From Uranotaenia lowii (lineage: Eukaryota > Arthropoda > Insecta > Diptera > Culicidae), in assembly GCF_029784155.1 (NCBI RefSeq), contig NC_073693.1:24402002-24466001 (forward strand): 64,000 nucleotides of DNA, in the 5' to 3' direction. Shown one piece after another: positions 59,201 to 64,000 of this stretch. Under the pieces are notes generated by a model that saw nothing but the letters and a program-made list of their open reading frames with translations, ran no database searches and was not told where the DNA came from. Each line of letters starts with the position of its first letter. The first letter of the stretch is position 1. The position numbers were made by a program, and so were the translations under genes.

Positions 59201-59523
59201 ACAAAAATGACAAAAATGACAAAAATGACAAAAATGACAAAAATGACAAAAATGACAAAAATGACAAAAATGACAAAACTGACAAAAATGACAAAAATGA
59301 CAACAATGACAAAAATTACAAAAATGACAAAAATGACAAAAATGACAAAAATGACAAAAATGACCAAAATGACAAAAATGACAAAATGACAAAAATGACA
59401 AAAATGACAAAAGTGACAAAAGTGACAAAAATGACAAAAATGACAAAAATGACAAAAATGACAAAAATGACAAAAATGACAAAAATGATAAAAAAATGAC
59501 AAAAATGACAAAAATGACAAATG
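44276..59523 (+). repeat. Giant 9-bp satellite-like array (TGACAAAAA)n, ~15 kb, with ~3.8-kb higher-order repeat
   Basis: Around 1,700 near-identical copies of TGACAAAAA (TTTTTGTCA on the other strand), about 22% GC. Rare variants are not random. The block AAATTTCAAAAATTAC occurs near 47934, 49709, 50944, 53537, 54733 and 58117. AAAATGGC occurs near 46287, 50038, 53872 and 56939. GAAAAAAATGAAAAAAATG occurs near 45549, 45980, 52460 and 56300. Runs of AAAAATTAC occur at 50996-51200, 54880-55000 and 58175-58250. Pairs of the same marker sit 3789-3840 bases apart between 49.7 and 58.1 kb, a higher-order repeat. Frames of up to about 1,100 codons arise because only one of six frames contains a stop (TGA). 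I do not call genes here. Confidence 0.97.
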
Positions 59524-59870
59524 ATATATGACAAAAATGACAAAAATTACAATAAATTACAATAAATTAAAAATATGGCACGAATAGAAAAAATGACAAA
59601 AATGACAAAAATGGCAAAAATAACTTAAATGACAAAAATGACAATGACAAAAATGTTAGCAATCACAAAAATGACAAAATTGATAAAAATGACAAAAATG
59701 ACAAAAAAAGCCGAAAATGACAACAATGACAAAGAAGACAAAAGGTTCAAAAATGACAAAAATGCAGAAAATGACAAAATAACAAAATTCATAGAAATGA
59801 CAAATGTCACAAAAATGACAAAAATTCCAAAAGGGACCAAAGACAAAAATCAGAAGAAAAAATAGCAGAA
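59524..59870 (+). repeat. Degenerate right edge of the 9-bp array
   Basis: Recognisable TGACAAAAA words continue but are broken by other sequence (for example AATAAATTAC, GATATATG, CAATCACAAAA). The homology fades out near 59865. The gradual decay contrasts with the homogeneous core and is typical of array margins. Confidence 0.85.
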
Positions 59871-61190
59871 ATTTAAAAATTTTATTTTTTGACTGAAAAT
59901 AGGAAAATGATTAAATTGACCTAAGTGACACTACACCATCATTTTTTTTTCACATGTTCAATGATGCTTAAACTATATATTGCCAGAACTAAAGGTTCCT
60001 GTTCAAAAATGTTGATCTAGAATTTGTTTATTGAAAGCTTAATGAATGTATCAGCTGACTTTTGGTTTGAAAAAGCTGATTCACATCGAATGTATTTCAT
60101 TTTTGATTAAAAAGTTGGGTTTATGCATCGTTCAGTTGCTGTTCCGAATTTTTGCAAACAGGGATGCGATGTGATGAGAAATGTTCCCCAGTGCTAAAAC
60201 TACGACTAGCACTTCTGTCTGTAAACAAGCGTCACAAACTGTCAAAATCCGGAAAACTTTTGTGACGCTCACTGCGCTTGACGAAAACCGACGAAAAGAG
60301 AATCGGAAAAACTCGCAGCGCCCGAACGAAACCGAAGCCAGGGCGCTGTCAACTTTCGTGCCCCGATCGACGGACGAACAGTCGCGTTCGAGAAACCGTT
60401 ACGAGAAGGTCGTTCCTAATCTCTGGAAGATCCAGAACCGGAAGATTGAGATAAACCGTTGCGCGCGCCCTTTTTGTGTGTGGTGTTTCCTGTACTCCCC
60501 CTCCCGGGAATGAAGAATTGATGGAGGAAACGAAAATTAATGGTGAAAATTCATCGATATCCTGGTGTCTTCTTTTGGAACCGTTTGTGAGTTTTTGTGT
60601 ACTATAATATTGTTCTTTAGGACAAAAGTTGACGAGTGTTTATTAGTGGCTTTATGAAAACCAATGCGGATTGAATGGTTTAGTTTTTTGTTTTTGGGAA
60701 AAGTGAAGTTCTTTCGATAAAATAGCGCTCCAGTTCCAGTCCCTGTCCGATTATGTAGCTGGTTTCCAGTTGAGATTAAAGCAGCAGAAAGATTGGCCTG
60801 AGGGTGGGCTAAAAGGAAACGAAATCATTCTGTGGAATAAAACAGCTGCAGCTCTCGATTTTGGATGTGTCTCTTCATGGGTGTATCGATGGTTTAACAA
60901 AGGTTTATCAGTGTTTTTTTCGGATTTCAAGGTGTTTCTTTCTGAAAGTGGGAAATCTCAAGTCAATTGGAGCTTCTGCTGATTTTTAGATAAAATATCT
61001 AATTACACCGGATACATTCTCGAAACCGATCAAATAACGGAAAACATCAAAAGGTAAGTTCAGTTAATTATTTTATTCGCTGAAGCTTATTATAATATTT
61101 TTTAACTAAATTTTCAGGACGGATATCGAAATTTTTCCTCGAAGATTTCAAATTTAACATCCTGAAAAACATCATTCGTATCGTATCACT
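59871..61190. other. Unassigned region between satellite and second retrotransposon
   Basis: Moderate-GC segment (60180-60530), then AT-rich DNA. A consensus donor CAAAAG|GTAAGT at 61054 and acceptor TTTTCAG at 61111-61117 define a possible 64-bp intron, with TAACTAA just before the acceptor. This could belong to a 5'UTR or short exon of an unseen plus-strand gene. No protein is recognised. Confidence 0.35.
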
Positions 61191-61754
61191 CGCCACTGAC
61201 GGACGTTTTTTTTTTTTTTCTCTCGCAAGTGAATCGTGGAAAAAAGTGTGTGAGAAAGGCTATTCGGTTTGCCCAACATATTCGGTTTTGTGCACCGTGC
61301 GGTTTGTTACCTGTGATCTGTTACAGAGTAACATATAGTGTTTACGTGAAAGTGCTTTTTTGAGTGCGTGGCTTTTCAGCCGATCGACCATCGTCTGCAG
61401 AAGGACAACAGAGACGCTGCTTTTGTTCTCAGACAGCAAGGTCAACACAAAAGACCGCATTGCTGGATCGGCAGTTTGGTATAGGGTGTATCCCATTTAA
61501 TTATTTTTTGATTTTATTTTTTTCCAAAACATTTTTTTTTCTCTTCTATTGGTTGTTTCTCTTCCTCCGTCTGTTTCGCTACTTTTAAATCATGACTATC
61601 ATCTAGACATAAGTTTTTTATTATTATTATTATTATTTTTTTTTTTTTTTTTTTGTACATATATATATATATAATTTTGTTTTCTTTGTTTGGTTTTTTT
61701 TTTAAATTATTTTATTCAACACTATTAAGGTATCGTTCTCCACGTTAGCCCGGT

Positions 61755-63356
61755 ATGTCGGAAAGCAACCGACCATCGGATGACGACGGCGAGGACGATG
61801 AGCACCCTCATCGGGAAAAAATCCCTTCCGAGGAGTCTGAAAATACCCCCATCCAACCGATGTACTTATCAGACACGGAAGATTCCCCCTCCCCCGCTCC
61901 CAATCCAATTCAACAACCCTTTAGATTCGGCAATTCCCTCTCAACGTCTGAAACTCTTCCTCAAAAATCAAACCCGGCTAATCCCTCCTTAGAAAATGAT
62001 CCAATGTTGCCGAAATCTGCCCCTCGCCGTCGGGTTTACCAAAATGAATCGACGGGACCCTGGGTAGTCTATTTCCGGTCCAAATCAAAACCTCTAAATA
62101 CAATTTCGATTTCCCGAGCCCTCGACCGATCGTACTCTTCCGTAGTCAGCTACCAGCCGATGAGTCGGAACAAAATGCGCGTTGTTGTTGGTAGCTTGAA
62201 GGAAGCAAACGCCATTGCTTGTGACGAGAGGTTTACGATCGAGTACCGCGTTTACGTTCCCGCTCGTGACGTGGAAATCGACGGAGTGGTAACCGAAGAG
62301 GGTTTGACCGTCGATGACCTAATGGAATCAGGGGTTGGCCGATTCAAGGATCCTGCTCTTCCAACGGTCAAGGTGTTGGATGCGCGTCAACTAAAGTCAG
62401 CATCTGGCGAGGGGGAAAAACGGAAGTTTTCCCTGTCGAACTCTTTTCGGGTTACCTTTTCCGGCACTGCACTTCCTGATTACGTTGCGATCGGGAAGGT
62501 TCGTCTACCTGTGAGACTTTATGTGCCTTCGGTCATGTTCTGCCAGAAGTGCAAGCAGTTGGATCATACGGCCGCCTACTGCTGCAATCAGGCACGCTGC
62601 TCTAAGTGCGGGGAGAAGCATGAGGAAGCTTCGTGTACAATACAAGCAGCAAGCAGGTGCTTGTATTGCACTGGTGAAGCCTCTCATGCTCTCTCGGCGT
62701 GTCCGAAGTACATATCGCGCCGGGAAAAAATCAAGACTTCTTTGAAAAATCGTGTAAAAATGTCCTACAGAGACATGGTTCTGAAGTCTTTGCCAATCGT
62801 CTCAGAGAACCAGTTTGACCTTCTAAGTGACTTTGAATCCGAAGGGGAGGATCCATGTGAAGGAACATCAACTGGGCCATTTTCAAAAAATAATGTTTCA
62901 CAGGCTCCAAAAAGGAAACGCATCTCTAAAACACAAACCAGAGTAGCTGCCAGCAAACTTAATACTAAAAGAAATCCTCAGAGTGGAAATAGTAATTCTA
63001 TCCCAACTATTCAAAGTCCTCCGGGTTTTAATCCGTCCCCGAAGGACTTCCCTCCACTTTCTGGGAAGTCAAAACCCCAGGCTTTCCTTCAGAATCCAGG
63101 CCCATCAGTAGCTAACAGGAATGCAACAATTCCCAGAGAAACTGCATCTGATCCATCGTCAAATGGTTTTCCCAGCTTTTCGGCTGATGGTAAGATGAAA
63201 TTCTCGGAAATTGTTGCGTTCATCCTGGACTTTTTCAGTGTACCAGCAGGATGGAGGACTATGGTTAATATGTTTGTACCCCTTTTGAGAGAATTCTTGA
63301 AAAAGAAAGCTCTCACTATGACCCTCATCGCAGAAGCAATTTCTTTCGATGGATAA
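61755..63356 (+). CDS. Retrotransposon ORF1 (Gag-like), second element
   Basis: 533 residues, intact. Acidic N-terminus (DDDGEDDEH), GPWVVYFRSKSKPLNTISIS starting the RRM-like region, and the conserved EYRVYVPARDVEIDGVVTE segment matching [19 protein letters not shown] in the first element. Three zinc knuckles lie at about 264-317: CQKCKQLDHTAAYC, CSKCGEKHEEASC, and CLYCTGEASHALSAC (X5 before His). The C-terminus ends ISFDG, like ISLDG in the other copy. The last 8 bases (ATGGATAA) overlap ORF2. Confidence 0.92.
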   Translation: MSESNRPSDDDGEDDEHPHREKIPSEESENTPIQPMYLSDTEDSPSPAPNPIQQPFRFGNSLSTSETLPQKSNPANPSLENDPMLPKSAPRRRVYQNESTGPWVVYFRSKSKPLNTISISRALDRSYSSVVSYQPMSRNKMRVVVGSLKEANAIACDERFTIEYRVYVPARDVEIDGVVTEEGLTVDDLMESGVGRFKDPALPTVKVLDARQLKSASGEGEKRKFSLSNSFRVTFSGTALPDYVAIGKVRLPVRLYVPSVMFCQKCKQLDHTAAYCCNQARCSKCGEKHEEASCTIQAASRCLYCTGEASHALSACPKYISRREKIKTSLKNRVKMSYRDMVLKSLPIVSENQFDLLSDFESEGEDPCEGTSTGPFSKNNVSQAPKRKRISKTQTRVAASKLNTKRNPQSGNSNSIPTIQSPPGFNPSPKDFPPLSGKSKPQAFLQNPGPSVANRNATIPRETASDPSSNGFPSFSADGKMKFSEIVAFILDFFSVPAGWRTMVNMFVPLLREFLKKKALTMTLIAEAISFDG

Positions 63357-64000
63357 TTCATCCAATGAGGGGAGAGAAATTGTTTCTGTATTGCAATGGA
63401 ACTGCAGAAGTATTTTGCCAAAAATAGACCCATTTAAAATATTGGTACACAATTTGAATTGTGATGTGTTCGCCTTATGCGAAACTTGGCTCCCTCCAAA
63501 CGTAGATTTCACCTTCCATAGCCACAACATAATTCGCCTGGATCGTGATGGTCAAAGAGGGGGTGGCGTTCTTTTGGGGATCAAGAAATGCCACTCTTTC
63601 TATCGTATTCCACTACAACCATCTCCAGGTATTGAAGTCGTTAGTTGCCAAGCTAGAATAAAAGGTCAAGACCTTTGTCTAGCCTCGGTTTATATTCCGC
63701 CATCTTCAAGCGTGAGCCGGAACCAATTGGCGAATATTATTTCACTTCTTCCAGAACCCCGGCTAGTTCTGGGAGATTTTAACTCCCATGGCGTGGGCTG
63801 GGGTAGCTCACGTGATGATGAACGTGCTAACATTATTTATGAGCTGTGCGACGACTTCAACATGACTGTCTTAAACAATGGGGAAGTGACTCGAATTAAT
63901 GGATCCCAATCACAGCATAGTATTTTAGACCTTTCTTTAGCTTCTTCCTCTCTGAGCTTGGATTGTACGTGGAAGGTAATCCAAGACCCTCAGGGAAGCG
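63349..64000 (+). CDS. Retrotransposon ORF2 (endonuclease part), truncated by window end
   Basis: Open from ATG at 63349 to the end of the window (217 codons). The EEP endonuclease is visible: [42 protein letters not shown], and ILDLSLAS. It is homologous throughout to the first element's ORF2 N-terminus, and the reading frame is uninterrupted. The RT and RNase H domains would lie beyond the window. Confidence 0.93.
   Translation, partial: MDNSSNEGREIVSVLQWNCRSILPKIDPFKILVHNLNCDVFALCETWLPPNVDFTFHSHNIIRLDRDGQRGGGVLLGIKKCHSFYRIPLQPSPGIEVVSCQARIKGQDLCLASVYIPPSSSVSRNQLANIISLLPEPRLVLGDFNSHGVGWGSSRDDERANIIYELCDDFNMTVLNNGEVTRINGSQSQHSILDLSLASSSLSLDCTWKVIQDPQGS

Larger units (their letters stand above)
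61190..64000 (+). mobile_element. Second RNase H-group non-LTR retrotransposon, 5' part, runs off window
   Basis: A diverged relative of the element in Bre1 intron 4: same ORF1 architecture, same ORF1/ORF2 overlap and homologous endonuclease. The 5' boundary is not fixed; the candidate 5'UTR extends from about 61190 to 61754 and includes a (TTA)n/poly(T) and (TA)n tract at 61615-61672. Confidence 0.85.

Noticed and set aside
44276..59523. Telomeric repeat
   Set aside because: The unit is TGACAAAAA, not TTAGG-like, and unique genes lie on one side with non-satellite DNA on the other.
60181..60513. Arg-rich 110-codon frame right of the satellite
   Set aside because: No recognisable domain; composition reflects local GC rise. 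Left as unassigned sequence.

Overview
This is eukaryotic, almost certainly insect, DNA. Three spliced protein-coding genes are recognisable: the ribosomal protein S6 kinase S6K (+ strand, 5'-partial), a tektin (+ strand) and the histone H2B ubiquitin ligase Bre1 (- strand). Their protein sequences are close to the fly orthologues as I know them. Short introns of about 65-75 bp next to transposon-swollen ones, tRNA-headed SINE-like repeats and RNase H-bearing non-LTR retrotransposons point to a dipteran, most likely a culicine mosquito. The species cannot be fixed from the sequence alone.

Layout. 1-5992 is non-coding and, because a splice acceptor at 5991-5992 opens the first visible S6K exon, is best read as S6K intron; it holds a 2.4 kb array of a 9-bp repeat (GTCAAGTCA). 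5993-25212 carries eight S6K coding exons. Two long introns (6158-13468 and 14079-23992) are packed with mobile-element debris: a hAT-type element with a perfect 8-bp target duplication, a tRNA-headed SINE whose tail is a 9-bp tandem repeat, a Tc1/mariner-like fossil split by a palindromic MITE, nested SINEs, a 974-bp TIR element, a precise 143-bp tandem repeat, a hAT transposase fossil and an LTR fragment. 25213-29418 is S6K 3'UTR (with a probable 3'UTR intron that splits the stop codon) plus intergenic DNA. 29419-31054 is a complete three-exon tektin. 31975-43496 is a complete five-exon Bre1 on the opposite strand, converging on tektin. Bre1 intron 4 contains an apparently intact 5.9 kb non-LTR retrotransposon in the antisense direction, with 13-bp target-site duplications and a poly(A) tail.

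Upstream of Bre1, 44276-59523 is a single satellite-like block of about 15 kb made of the 9-bp unit TGACAAAAA, with diagnostic variant blocks that recur about every 3.8 kb (a higher-order repeat). To its right, after about 1.3 kb of unassigned sequence, lies a second, diverged relative of the same non-LTR family (ORF1 complete, ORF2 running off the window).

The most unusual feature is that three separate arrays (S6K intron, SINE tail, Bre1-upstream block) all have a 9-bp period and all fit G-N-CAA-plus-four. This suggests a common mechanism, or seeding from retroposon tails. The many long reading frames inside these arrays are consequences of the 9-bp period and are not annotated as genes.
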